The notes under the pieces: model-generated | Databases searched by the model: none | Told to the model about the DNA's origin: nothing | What the model saw: the letters and a program-made list of their open reading frames with translations, nothing else | Translations under genes and position numbers: made by a program | Shown here: positions 1-6,061 of the stretch, in pieces | Numbering within the stretch: the stretch's first letter is position 1 | How the letters are laid out: every line of letters starts with the position of its first letter | Source of the DNA: GCA-2688265 sp964527395 | GTDB taxonomy: Archaea; Nanobdellota; Nanobdellia; Woesearchaeales; GW2011-AR9 | Reading direction: 5' to 3' | DNA: 64,000 nt | Assembly: GCA_964527395.1 (NCBI GenBank) | Contig: CAZGQD010000005.1 | Coordinates: forward strand, 1-64,000

Positions 1-47
1 AATTCTTAAGTCAAAACTGCTGAATTTTGAGAAGAGTATTTTAGCGA

Positions 48-341
48 ATGGCTCTATTAGATAGGAGATCAATTGCTCCAGAAACAAAAGAGTGGATTAG
101 AAGAGATTTTGAAGAAACTAGATGTTATGCAGTAATGCAATGTACAGATCCAACTTTTTGGGCAAGTATTTTAGAGGAAGGAAGATTATATGATAGGGAA
201 ACTGGAGATTTTTCTATTCCTTTAGAAGAAAAGTACCCTGGTGCAGTTGATTTGTTTGAACCAAGACAATTGCTTGAAAGAGTTGCTCAATATCTTCCAA
301 AAAATAGGCTTTCTGTTGCAAAAAGAGTTTTGACTGGTTGA
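48..341 (+). CDS. Hypothetical protein, 97 aa
   Basis: I do not recognise this small soluble protein. It has no signal peptide or membrane segment, and charged helical stretches alternate with short aromatic ones (a CTDPTFW motif near residue 33, EEKYPGAVDLFEPRQ near 60-75). It ends four bases before the convergent end of pgk. The start is the only ATG near the 5' end of the frame. The reading frame is clean and codon use resembles the neighbouring genes, so it is probably real. No function is proposed. Confidence 0.6.
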   Translation: MALLDRRSIAPETKEWIRRDFEETRCYAVMQCTDPTFWASILEEGRLYDRETGDFSIPLEEKYPGAVDLFEPRQLLERVAQYLPKNRLSVAKRVLTG

Positions 342-344
342 GAC

Positions 345-1748
345 TTACTTAACTAGGGCATCTAGACCTGGTAAGTGTTTGTTGTTTAGGAAAGTCATTA
401 GTGCGCCTCCGCCTAAAGAAACATGAGATATGTCTTTTTCTAGTTTTAAGCTTCTTAAGAATCTAGTTGAATCTTTGCCACCGATGATGCTGAAGCTTTG
501 GTGGGTTTTACTTTGTTTTGCAATTTGAGTAAGGAGTTGTTTTGTTGTAGTTTGGTACTTTTTTTGTTCAATTTGACCCATGGGGCCATTGATTACGATG
601 GTTTTTGCTTGTTTGATGTAGTGTCCAAAGAGTCTTGTTGATTCTGGACCAATGTCAAAAGCAGTTTCGTAGGATTTTATGTTGTTTACTTTTCTAAGAG
701 TTGTTTTACTGTTACTTGCGAGCTTTGCTCTTGGTACTTGATTGCACCAAGTTTTGCTGTCTGTTGAAGTGATGAAATCTGTTGGGAGGATGAGCTTATC
801 TTTGGCTTCTTTGAGGTTTAGGATCTGTTTTGCAAGATCAGTTGCTTTACTGTTAGATAAAGAGTGACCAATGTTGTAGCCTTTGGCTTTTAAGAATGGG
901 AAGGCTAGAGCTCCTCCAACTAAAATGATGTTTGTACTGTTACATTTGATGGCTTTTTTAATGGTGTTTAGTTTTTGGAAGTTGGTTCCTCCCATAAGCC
1001 AAATGCATGGTTTTCTTGGTTTTAAAAGTCTTAGTTTATGTTTTAGTTCTTTTTCTAGAAGAAAACCTGATGAGTTTGGAAGGTCTCTTGGGAGCTTTGT
1101 GATGGAACTTTGCTTGTAATGTGAAATTGAGAATGCATCGTTGATGTAAAAGTCACCTAATTCAGCTAAGGAGTGGGCAAAAAGATCGTTGTTTTCATTT
1201 TCTTCTTTATAGAACCTTAAATTTTCGCAAAGGAATATAGATTTTTGTTTTGCTCTTTTGATTTTTTCTTTGATGTCTTTACCAATACAGTCACTTAGGA
1301 ATGTTATTTTGGTAGTTTTAGTTTTGTTATTTGTTTGTTTTTTGGACTTTTTAGGCTTTTGTTTGCTTTTTTTATTAGGATTGATTAGGATTTCTAATTC
1401 TTTTGCTATCTTTTTAGTAGAATATTTATCTTCGTGGCCGTTTGGTTCTCTCAAATGGGTGAGAATAACAATTTTGCAGTTGTTTTTTAGTAAATGTTTG
1501 ATAGTTGGAATAGTTTGTTTGATTTTGTTGTTGTCTAGTATTGAATATGATTTGTTGTTTTTGTTTAGTTTGATTGGGACATCATAGTCTACTCTTAGAA
1601 TGACTGTTTTGTCTTTGATTTGTTCTGTAGTCTTTTGGTCACTTAAGTGAGGTATTTTGTTGTACTTGTCTAATGCATTGTTATTACTATTTGTAATAAT
1701 GTTATTACTTTTTAGACCAATAAGCTTCTTTAGAAGTTTTTTTACCAT
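345..1748 (-). CDS. pgk: Phosphoglycerate kinase
   Basis: Reversible phosphoryl transfer between 3-phosphoglycerate/ATP and 1,3-bisphosphoglycerate/ADP in cytosolic glycolysis or gluconeogenesis. Family signatures seen: LRVDYDVP near residue 50, THLREPNG near 100, CENLRFYKEE, INDAFSISH, GPMGQIE, and the C-terminal GGKDSTRF...SLGGGALM nucleotide-binding segment. At 467 aa it is longer than the usual ~400 because of a ~30-residue N-terminal extension and a Lys/Asn-rich insertion around residues 125-150. The usual GGGDS reads GGKDS here. An AT-rich TATA-like box for the minus strand lies at about 1771-1782, some 27 nt before the ATG, suggesting a leaderless message. It lies downstream of RNA-like element A. 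Confidence 0.95.
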   Translation of the reverse strand: MVKKLLKKLIGLKSNNIITNSNNNALDKYNKIPHLSDQKTTEQIKDKTVILRVDYDVPIKLNKNNKSYSILDNNKIKQTIPTIKHLLKNNCKIVILTHLREPNGHEDKYSTKKIAKELEILINPNKKSKQKPKKSKKQTNNKTKTTKITFLSDCIGKDIKEKIKRAKQKSIFLCENLRFYKEENENNDLFAHSLAELGDFYINDAFSISHYKQSSITKLPRDLPNSSGFLLEKELKHKLRLLKPRKPCIWLMGGTNFQKLNTIKKAIKCNSTNIILVGGALAFPFLKAKGYNIGHSLSNSKATDLAKQILNLKEAKDKLILPTDFITSTDSKTWCNQVPRAKLASNSKTTLRKVNNIKSYETAFDIGPESTRLFGHYIKQAKTIVINGPMGQIEQKKYQTTTKQLLTQIAKQSKTHQSFSIIGGKDSTRFLRSLKLEKDISHVSLGGGALMTFLNNKHLPGLDALVK

Positions 1749-1823
1749 CCTGTCTTTCTTGGATGTGATTTTTATTTATATGTTTATTGATTTAGTGTAG
1801 GTATTAAGTTGCATTTTATATCT

Positions 1824-1955
1824 GAAGACAGCACGGTCAGGCGTTAGTGCAGGTACAAAGCACTTCGTTACTATTTTTGTTCATTTCATGACAAAAATCT
1901 TGTGCTTACTGTCTTGCTTTGGATGGGAGTGCCAGCAGTGGACGGTGCTGTCTTC
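1824..1955 (+). ncRNA. Structured element A (three-copy family), strand uncertain
   Basis: A 132-nt element closed by a perfect 11-bp stem (1824-1834 with 1945-1955). Inside, AAGCAC/GTGCTT encloses an 8-bp hairpin ATTTTTGT/ACAAAAAT (about 1872-1899). It shares GTTAGTGCAGG with element B, and the block CTTGCTTTGGATGGGAGTGCCAG with elements B and C (CTTGnnnTGAATnAnATTGCCAG). A second, outer inverted repeat of 16 bp (1797-1812 with 1968-1983) surrounds it, and its right arm overlaps the last codons of mre11. It could be a non-coding RNA or a small mobile element with terminal inverted repeats. The strand is assigned only by analogy with B and C. It matches no RNA I know. Confidence 0.6.
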
Positions 1956-1972
1956 ATAATAATTAACGCAAC

Positions 1973-3436
1973 TTAATACCTACGATTTAGTTGTTGGACA
2001 GGTGCTTTTGATTTAAGAGTTTCAACTGACTCTTTAGGTTCTTTTGTTTCGTTTGTTTTTATGGATTCTGTTGTAGTGTTTGGGAGCAGAGTTGCAATTG
2101 TATCTTTGATTCTAGTTTCAAAATCGTAGTTTTTTTCTCCTTCGTTTTTGTTAGTATGCAGAGTATTAAGTAGATCTTGGATAAGTTTTAGTTCGGTTTT
2201 AGTTTTGAAAGTATTGAATTGGCCCAAATGTTCTTTGATCAGGGATTCTTCGATATTTGCTGGAGTTTCTTGGCTGTTTGCTTGGAGAATTTCAGTGTAT
2301 TCTTCGCCCAAAACTTTGATGTCGTTTTTGAGGATAACAAATGCGCCTTTTTCTTCCAAATCTTTGAAAATGTTTGTCCAATCTAAGTCTATGGATTTGC
2401 CTGATTTTAGTCTACCACTTGTTCTGATAGTGATGATCTTGTCTTTGATGTCTTTGTCTTGGAAGTGATTTTGAATTTCTGATTTTATATCATCTGGGGT
2501 TTTGTTAGTTGCACTGATATTTAGATGGATGTGGTCTTTAATTTTAGTGTCATGGAAAGTGATGTTTTGGGTGTAGGTAGAGGTTGCTTTGTTGTTTTGG
2601 CCATTTTGGTTAGGTTGATTAGTTGAGGTTGTTTTGTTTGTTTCGTTGCTTTGATTTGTAGTTTGCTCTTTTTTTTCTTTTTTTACATCAATAATATAGA
2701 AACCTCCGTGTGAGTATTTCTCTAATTCTGCAAAATTGTTGGGGAAAAGCGCTCCCGTGTAGGTCATTGTCCCATAATCAGTGATTTCTACTTTTGTTTG
2801 GTGATGGATATGGCCGCCAGCATAATAGTTTTGGTTTTTTGGTAAGAAAGTTGCAGGTGCGCTGTCAATCATTTCTAGGTGTTTTGGTTTTAATTCTGTT
2901 AAAGTTGTATGAAACATGAAGATTTTGTAGCCAGGTTCTTGTTCTAATTGTTCTCTATTGAGGTTTTCGTAGTAGATGGTGTCTAACATGCCACGTCTTC
3001 CTAGGATTCCTGTTATTTTGGCGTTTGTTTTGGGGTCAGTTTGATAGTTTAGTTCAAGTAGTTTTGTTTCTTTGTTGACTTTACCTTTACAGACGTTGAT
3101 AAGTAGGCCAGCTGATTCTAAAACATCGATCATAGATCTATTTGTGGGAGAGAAATCGTGCGAACCAGGGATTACGTAAAGAGGAATGTTGTGGATTTTT
3201 AGTTTTTGGAGAGTTTTTGCTAGAAAATTGACAATATCTATGCTAGGAAGAGCATTGTTGAAGATGTCGCCTGCGAAGATGATGAAATCTACTTTGTTTT
3301 CTATGCAGGAATTGATGGCTTTTGTGAAAGTTTGGCTGGAAAGTTGCCTTAGTTTTGGGTTTCTCCAAGAACCTAGGTGGAGGTCTGCTAAATGTGCGTA
3401 TTTGAATGAAGATTTTTGGATTTGTTGGGATTCCAT
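1973..3436 (-). CDS. mre11: Mre11-like DNA double-strand-break repair nuclease
   Basis: Calcineurin-like metallophosphoesterase of the Mre11/SbcD type, which resects and processes DNA ends with Rad50. Phosphoesterase motifs occur in order: HLADLHLG (residues 15-22), FAGDIFNN (~55), PGSHD (~90), MFHTTL (~175) and GGHIHHQ (~205). An Asn/Thr/Gln-rich linker (~255-290) separates the nuclease from a C-terminal acidic domain, and total length (487 aa) is ordinary for archaeal Mre11. No rad50, herA or nurA lies in this window, so its partner must be encoded elsewhere. The final codons lie inside an inverted-repeat arm of element A. Confidence 0.9.
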   Translation of the reverse strand: MESQQIQKSSFKYAHLADLHLGSWRNPKLRQLSSQTFTKAINSCIENKVDFIIFAGDIFNNALPSIDIVNFLAKTLQKLKIHNIPLYVIPGSHDFSPTNRSMIDVLESAGLLINVCKGKVNKETKLLELNYQTDPKTNAKITGILGRRGMLDTIYYENLNREQLEQEPGYKIFMFHTTLTELKPKHLEMIDSAPATFLPKNQNYYAGGHIHHQTKVEITDYGTMTYTGALFPNNFAELEKYSHGGFYIIDVKKEKKEQTTNQSNETNKTTSTNQPNQNGQNNKATSTYTQNITFHDTKIKDHIHLNISATNKTPDDIKSEIQNHFQDKDIKDKIITIRTSGRLKSGKSIDLDWTNIFKDLEEKGAFVILKNDIKVLGEEYTEILQANSQETPANIEESLIKEHLGQFNTFKTKTELKLIQDLLNTLHTNKNEGEKNYDFETRIKDTIATLLPNTTTESIKTNETKEPKESVETLKSKAPVQQLNRRY

Positions 3437-3515
3437 AATGCTTTTTTCTTCGTTTTTGCTATATTAGCCTTATGGTTGGGTAGAATATAAAAAGAGAAGG
3501 AGATTTTTGGTTGTT

Positions 3516-4214
3516 ATGAAGTCATTATTTGTAGAAGTTAAGTATGTTGGAGAGATTAAGTACACAGAAGAGTTATTTGATGCTCTTCCTGAGAGAGTGG
3601 TTTTGTGTGGGAATATTCAATATTTGGATTTTTTATCTGGTGCAAAAGAGGCACTTGAAGCTGCTGGGAAGCAAGTAGTGCTTTTTGGAAGTAGACATGG
3701 ACAATATCCTGGACAAATCCTTGGTTGTGATGTGTTTAAGTTTGAACCAGAAGAGTTTGCTGGAGAAGAGTATGCTTTTGTTTATCTAGGAGATGGTTTG
3801 TTTCATCCAACTGCACTTCTTTATCGAAATGATATGCCAGTAATAATGTATGAACCGCGTGGACAGAAAGTAGAAGTACTTGATAAAGATTATTTGGTTA
3901 GGTTAAAGAAGCAGAAGATGGCTCGGCTTTCTAAGTTTTTAGTGTCTAAGAATATAGGTGTGTTGGTGACTTCTAAACCTGGGCAGAACCAGAGTGCTGC
4001 TGTGAGAAGATTGCGGGCTGAAATGGAAGGTAAAGGTAAAAATATTTTTGTGTTTGTTACGGATAATATTCATATAGAAAAATTAGGAGATTTTAACTTT
4101 ATTGATATGTGGGTAAATACTGGTTGTCCTCGAATAGTTCAAGATTTTTCATGTGTAAATCTTCGTGATTTAATGGAGATGAACTATTTTAGCGGTGAGA
4201 AAATGGTGTTTTAG
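3516..4214 (+). CDS. dph2: Dph2-like diphthamide synthase homologue, N-terminally short
   Basis: Homologue of 2-(3-amino-3-carboxypropyl)histidine synthase, the radical-SAM-type 4Fe-4S enzyme that begins diphthamide formation on EF2. The second and third domains are clear: SRHGQYPGQILGCD (cluster cysteine), DGLFHPTALL, TSKPGQNQ, and WVNTGCPRI (cluster cysteine). It has only ~232 aa against the usual ~320-350, and the first domain with its CYGxCD-like cysteine is absent; only 70 bp separate it from mre11, so the domain is not hidden upstream. A TATA-like AATATAAAA lies at 3483-3491 and an SD-like GGAG at 3499-3502. The ATG at 3516 is chosen; a TTG at 3507 is possible. It could be a partial paralogue rather than the active enzyme. 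Confidence 0.75.
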   Translation: MKSLFVEVKYVGEIKYTEELFDALPERVVLCGNIQYLDFLSGAKEALEAAGKQVVLFGSRHGQYPGQILGCDVFKFEPEEFAGEEYAFVYLGDGLFHPTALLYRNDMPVIMYEPRGQKVEVLDKDYLVRLKKQKMARLSKFLVSKNIGVLVTSKPGQNQSAAVRRLRAEMEGKGKNIFVFVTDNIHIEKLGDFNFIDMWVNTGCPRIVQDFSCVNLRDLMEMNYFSGEKMVF

Positions 4215-4406
4215 ATGATTTTTTTTAGGAAATGGAATAAGAATATAGTTTGCTTAATCTGCTTTTGTTTTGCTAATAAGTTTTAATTTTAGTTGTTGTT
4301 TCTCGACGGTGAAATAGATAGCTTTAAATACCTGATTTGTGTGTTTTTTTCTTGTGAGGGTCAAGTCCCAATCAATAAAAGAAAACCAAAGAGAGGTGGT
4401 AAGTTA

Positions 4407-4943
4407 ATGGCTAGAGTACAAGTTGTTGCTAAAACAAGAATAAAAAAAGAAAAAGGATATTTGTATTTCATTGATAAGAATGGAGATATCTCATGTGCTC
4501 AGATGAGTAGAGCTGGTCGAACTAAAGGACGAGCAAAGCGTAAGAAAGTAGCAAAAGTAGGTGTTAAAAGAGAATCAGGTTACTTATATTTCATTGATGG
4601 TAACGGAAACGTTTGTAAGGCTGCTATGGCACGTGGAAGAAAAGCTTCTAAGAAGAAAAAATCTGCTAAGAAGAAAAAAGTAACTAAAAAGAAGACAGCT
4701 AAAAAGAAAGTAGCTAAGAAAAAGAAGAAAGCTACTAAGAAAAAGGCTTCTAAAAAGAAAGTTACAAAAAAGAAAACCGCTAAAAAAAAATCTTCTAAGA
4801 AAAAAGTAGCAAAGAAAAAGAAGGCTACTAAGAAAAAAGCAGCTAAGAAAAAAACTACTAAGAAGAAAACTGCTAAAAGAAAAGTAGCTAAGAAAAAGAA
4901 GGCTACTAAGAAAAAAGCAGCGAAGAAGAAGCGAAGAAGATAA
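4407..4943 (+). CDS. Lysine-rich histone-H1-like protein with two GYLYFID repeats
   Basis: 178-aa, extremely basic protein. Residues ~10-70 hold two copies of a short domain centred on K/SGYLYFIDxNG followed by C and an M-S/A-R segment; residues ~80-178 are an almost pure Lys/Ala/Thr/Ser tail made of KKKATKKKA-type units, like histone H1 or AlgP tails. I infer nucleic-acid binding, possibly chromatin compaction; no enzyme fold is visible. The frame is open upstream to 4293, but a TATA-like box CTTTAAATA (4321-4329) puts transcription start near 4350, and AGAGGTGG SD-like sequence precedes the ATG at 4407. A T-rich terminator follows. Confidence 0.8.
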   Translation: MARVQVVAKTRIKKEKGYLYFIDKNGDISCAQMSRAGRTKGRAKRKKVAKVGVKRESGYLYFIDGNGNVCKAAMARGRKASKKKKSAKKKKVTKKKTAKKKVAKKKKKATKKKASKKKVTKKKTAKKKSSKKKVAKKKKATKKKAAKKKTTKKKTAKRKVAKKKKATKKKAAKKKRRR

Positions 4944-4980
4944 TTTTCTTTTTTTAATTAAATTTTTTATTTTTTTAACT
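4944..4980 (+). terminator. T-rich intrinsic terminator
   Basis: Directly after the stop codon of the lysine-rich protein come several runs of 5-7 T residues, which is the usual archaeal intrinsic termination signal. No stem is needed or evident. Confidence 0.5.
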
Positions 4981-5059
4981 TATATTCTGTTTTGTCAATT
5001 ATGTTATTTGTGTCAATTAGGTGCTTTTTTTTTCTGGTAAGGGGCTATAAATTATCGGA

Positions 5060-5092
5060 AAGTTTAAATAATAAGTATACTCTAAGTATACC
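5060..5092 (+). promoter_or_regulatory. Toxin-antitoxin promoter with tandem GTATAC operator
   Basis: TATA-like GTTTAAATA at 5062-5070 lies ~27 nt before the antitoxin ATG. Immediately downstream, TAAGTATAC occurs twice (5072-5080 and 5083-5091), each copy carrying the palindrome GTATAC, with an 11-bp period. The second copy abuts the ATG. The one-turn spacing between TATA box and start is typical of an autoregulatory operator for a ribbon-helix-helix antitoxin; that role is inference. Confidence 0.6.
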
Positions 5093-5311
5093 ATGTCAGT
5101 TACAACAGTAAAGTTATATGAAGAAACTAAATTTGGTTTAGATGAGATTCGTTTAGAAAATGAGTCTTATGATGATATCATTTCAAGATTATTAATGAAG
5201 TTTAATCGGAGTGTTTTGAAGAATAAATTAAGAGAAGGATATATAAGAAATTCTAAGGAAGATACGCGCTTGGTTAATGAGTGGGAGATTAGTTCTTCGG
5301 AGTTGATTTAA
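5093..5311 (+). CDS. Antitoxin of MazF-type pair (ribbon-helix-helix-like)
   Basis: 72-aa protein beginning with a short beta-strand (TTVKLYEET) followed by a helix (FGLDEIRL), then ESYDDIISRLL, the arrangement of small archaeal VapB/MazE-like antitoxins. It would bind DNA as a dimer through its N-terminus and neutralise the toxin with its C-terminus. Translation appears leaderless from the promoter immediately upstream, and tandem GTATAC sites overlap its start. It is followed at once by the MazF-like gene. Confidence 0.75.
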   Translation: MSVTTVKLYEETKFGLDEIRLENESYDDIISRLLMKFNRSVLKNKLREGYIRNSKEDTRLVNEWEISSSELI

Positions 5312-5348
5312 GATAAATTTTGTTGTAAGGAGGGGGGAAATTTGGTTA

Positions 5349-5669
5349 GTGAATTTAGATCCTACAATTGGTTCTGAAATTAAGAAAACTAGGCCTGCTT
5401 TGATAATTCAAAATGATGTAGGGAATAAGTATTCTAATGTGACGATAATTGCTCCAATTAGCTCAAATAATGTGGAAGATTTTTATCCAGTTGAAGTGTT
5501 AGTTTTACCAAAAAATTCTGGACTCTTAAGAAAGTCAAAAGTTGTTTGTAATCAAATTAGGGCAGTAGATAAAGTAAGGTTGGTAAAGAAATTAGGGTTA
5601 GTAAATAAGAGAACAATGAATCTTGTTGAAGAAGCTTTGAAAATAAGTTTAGGTTTGGTTGAAATATAA
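5349..5669 (+). CDS. MazF/PemK-family endoribonuclease toxin
   Basis: Matches the MazF/PemK fold: VNLDPTIGSEIKKTRPALII with the conserved Arg, IIAPISS, and LVLPKNSGL...KVVCNQIRAVD. It would cleave mRNA unless bound by the antitoxin. The GTG at 5349 is the first canonical start in frame, but the conserved first strand of the family (RRGEIWL) is encoded in frame just upstream, from 5328, with no ATG, GTG or TTG there. Either translation starts at a non-canonical codon (ATA at 5313 is possible), or a start codon has been lost and a shortened protein is made from GTG. AGGAGGGGGG at 5328-5337 can act as SD for the GTG. Confidence 0.8.
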   Translation: MNLDPTIGSEIKKTRPALIIQNDVGNKYSNVTIIAPISSNNVEDFYPVEVLVLPKNSGLLRKSKVVCNQIRAVDKVRLVKKLGLVNKRTMNLVEEALKISLGLVEI

Positions 5670-5706
5670 TGTTTAAATTGTATTATTGAAAGAGGTTTTG
5701 TGTCAT

Positions 5707-5740
5707 ATCCTTTATAAATAGCTGGCTTTTGGGTGTTTCT
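5707..5740 (+). promoter_or_regulatory. TATA promoter of the thrS leader
   Basis: CCTTTATAAATA at 5709-5720 is a near-ideal archaeal BRE/TATA element. Transcription would begin about 25 nt downstream, at or just before the ATG at 5741, so the leader-peptide mRNA is expected to be leaderless. Confidence 0.7.
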
Positions 5741-5851
5741 ATGGTAGCTTTAGTGTCAATTGGTTCGTTAGATTCTAGGAATTTTTGTGTTACATTGGCT
5801 ACTGTTACTTCTACTATCACTGCTACTATCACTAGAACTACTTGTTCTTAA
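5741..5851 (+). CDS. Threonine-rich leader peptide (candidate thrL-like)
   Basis: A 36-codon ORF upstream of thrS. Residues 18-34 contain nine threonines in 17 positions, largely alternating (TVTSTITATITRTT), encoded by ACT except one ACA. The ATG sits where a leaderless transcript from the TATA box at 5711-5720 would begin. The peptide has no domain or signal features. Position, composition and the alternative hairpins that follow match amino-acid-sensing leader peptides of bacterial biosynthetic and synthetase operons. The regulatory role is inferred from layout; I know of no established archaeal example. Confidence 0.65.
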   Translation: MVALVSIGSLDSRNFCVTLATVTSTITATITRTTCS

Positions 5852-5856
5852 GGGAA

Positions 5857-5957
5857 GACATGAAGAAATCATCTTTTGTGTCGTGTGGGCGGGATCAGTG
5901 GAAAATTTTTGAAAAGATATTCTTGATTTGGAATAATTTAGTATATCTTTTTATAGT
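5857..5957 (+). promoter_or_regulatory. Candidate attenuator hairpins of thrS
   Basis: Four segments can pair alternatively. Segment 1 (5857-5866, GACA + GAAGA) pairs with segment 2 (5872-5881, TCTTT + TGTC). Segment 2 (ATCTTTT, 5871-5877) can instead pair with segment 3 (AAAAGAT, 5912-5918). Segment 3 (AAAAGATAT, 5912-5920) can pair with segment 4 (ATATCTTTT, 5943-5951), which runs into a U-rich tract like a terminator. A ribosome held at the threonine codons would cover segment 1 and favour 2:3. The stems are A/U rich and could arise by chance. The sequence at 5948-5956 also resembles a second TATA box that could drive thrS directly. Confidence 0.45.
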
Positions 5958-6004
5958 TTGATTTAAGAATAGTGAGTAGAAATAACCAAAGTGAGGTAAT
6001 TATA

Positions 6005-6061
6005 ATGAAACCAATAAAAATTAAATTTTTAAGCTTTAATTTTCGGGGGTTCCGAAAATGA
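6005..6061 (+). CDS. Small ORF overlapping the thrS start
   Basis: 18-codon ORF starting at an ATG preceded by GTGAGGT (5991-5997), a good SD match. Its TGA stop shares the sequence ATGA with the thrS ATG at 6058. Such an overlap is typical of translational coupling: ribosomes finishing here would melt the hairpin that covers the thrS start and could reinitiate. No independent function is suggested by its sequence. Confidence 0.45.
   Translation: MKPIKIKFLSFNFRGFRK
6040..6058 (+). promoter_or_regulatory. Hairpin occluding the thrS ribosome-binding site
   Basis: TTTTCGG (6040-6046) and CCGAAAA (6052-6058) form a perfect 7-bp stem with loop GGGTT. The G-run that would serve as SD lies in the stem and loop, and the A of the thrS ATG is the last paired base. 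Translation of the overlapping small ORF would open it. Confidence 0.5.

Noticed and set aside
883..1587. Plus-strand frames opposite pgk
   Set aside because: They run antisense to a full-length pgk with clear motifs, and their composition (Phe/Leu/Val-rich) is the complement of Lys/Asn/Asp codons.
1931..1945. GTGCCAGCAGTGG in element A resembles the 16S 530-loop primer site
   Set aside because: Only part of the motif matches and none of the surrounding rRNA is present; the real site is at 24771.
1824..1955. RNase P RNA, SRP RNA or box C/D sRNA identity for elements A-D
   Set aside because: Conserved RNase P GAGGAAAGUC/ACAGA-type segments, the SRP helix 8 GGAA/AGCAG motif, and C/D boxes are not found.
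4293..4406. Upstream start of the lysine-rich protein
   Set aside because: The TATA box lies inside this part, so it is not transcribed from the likely start; the SD and repeat domain start support 4407.
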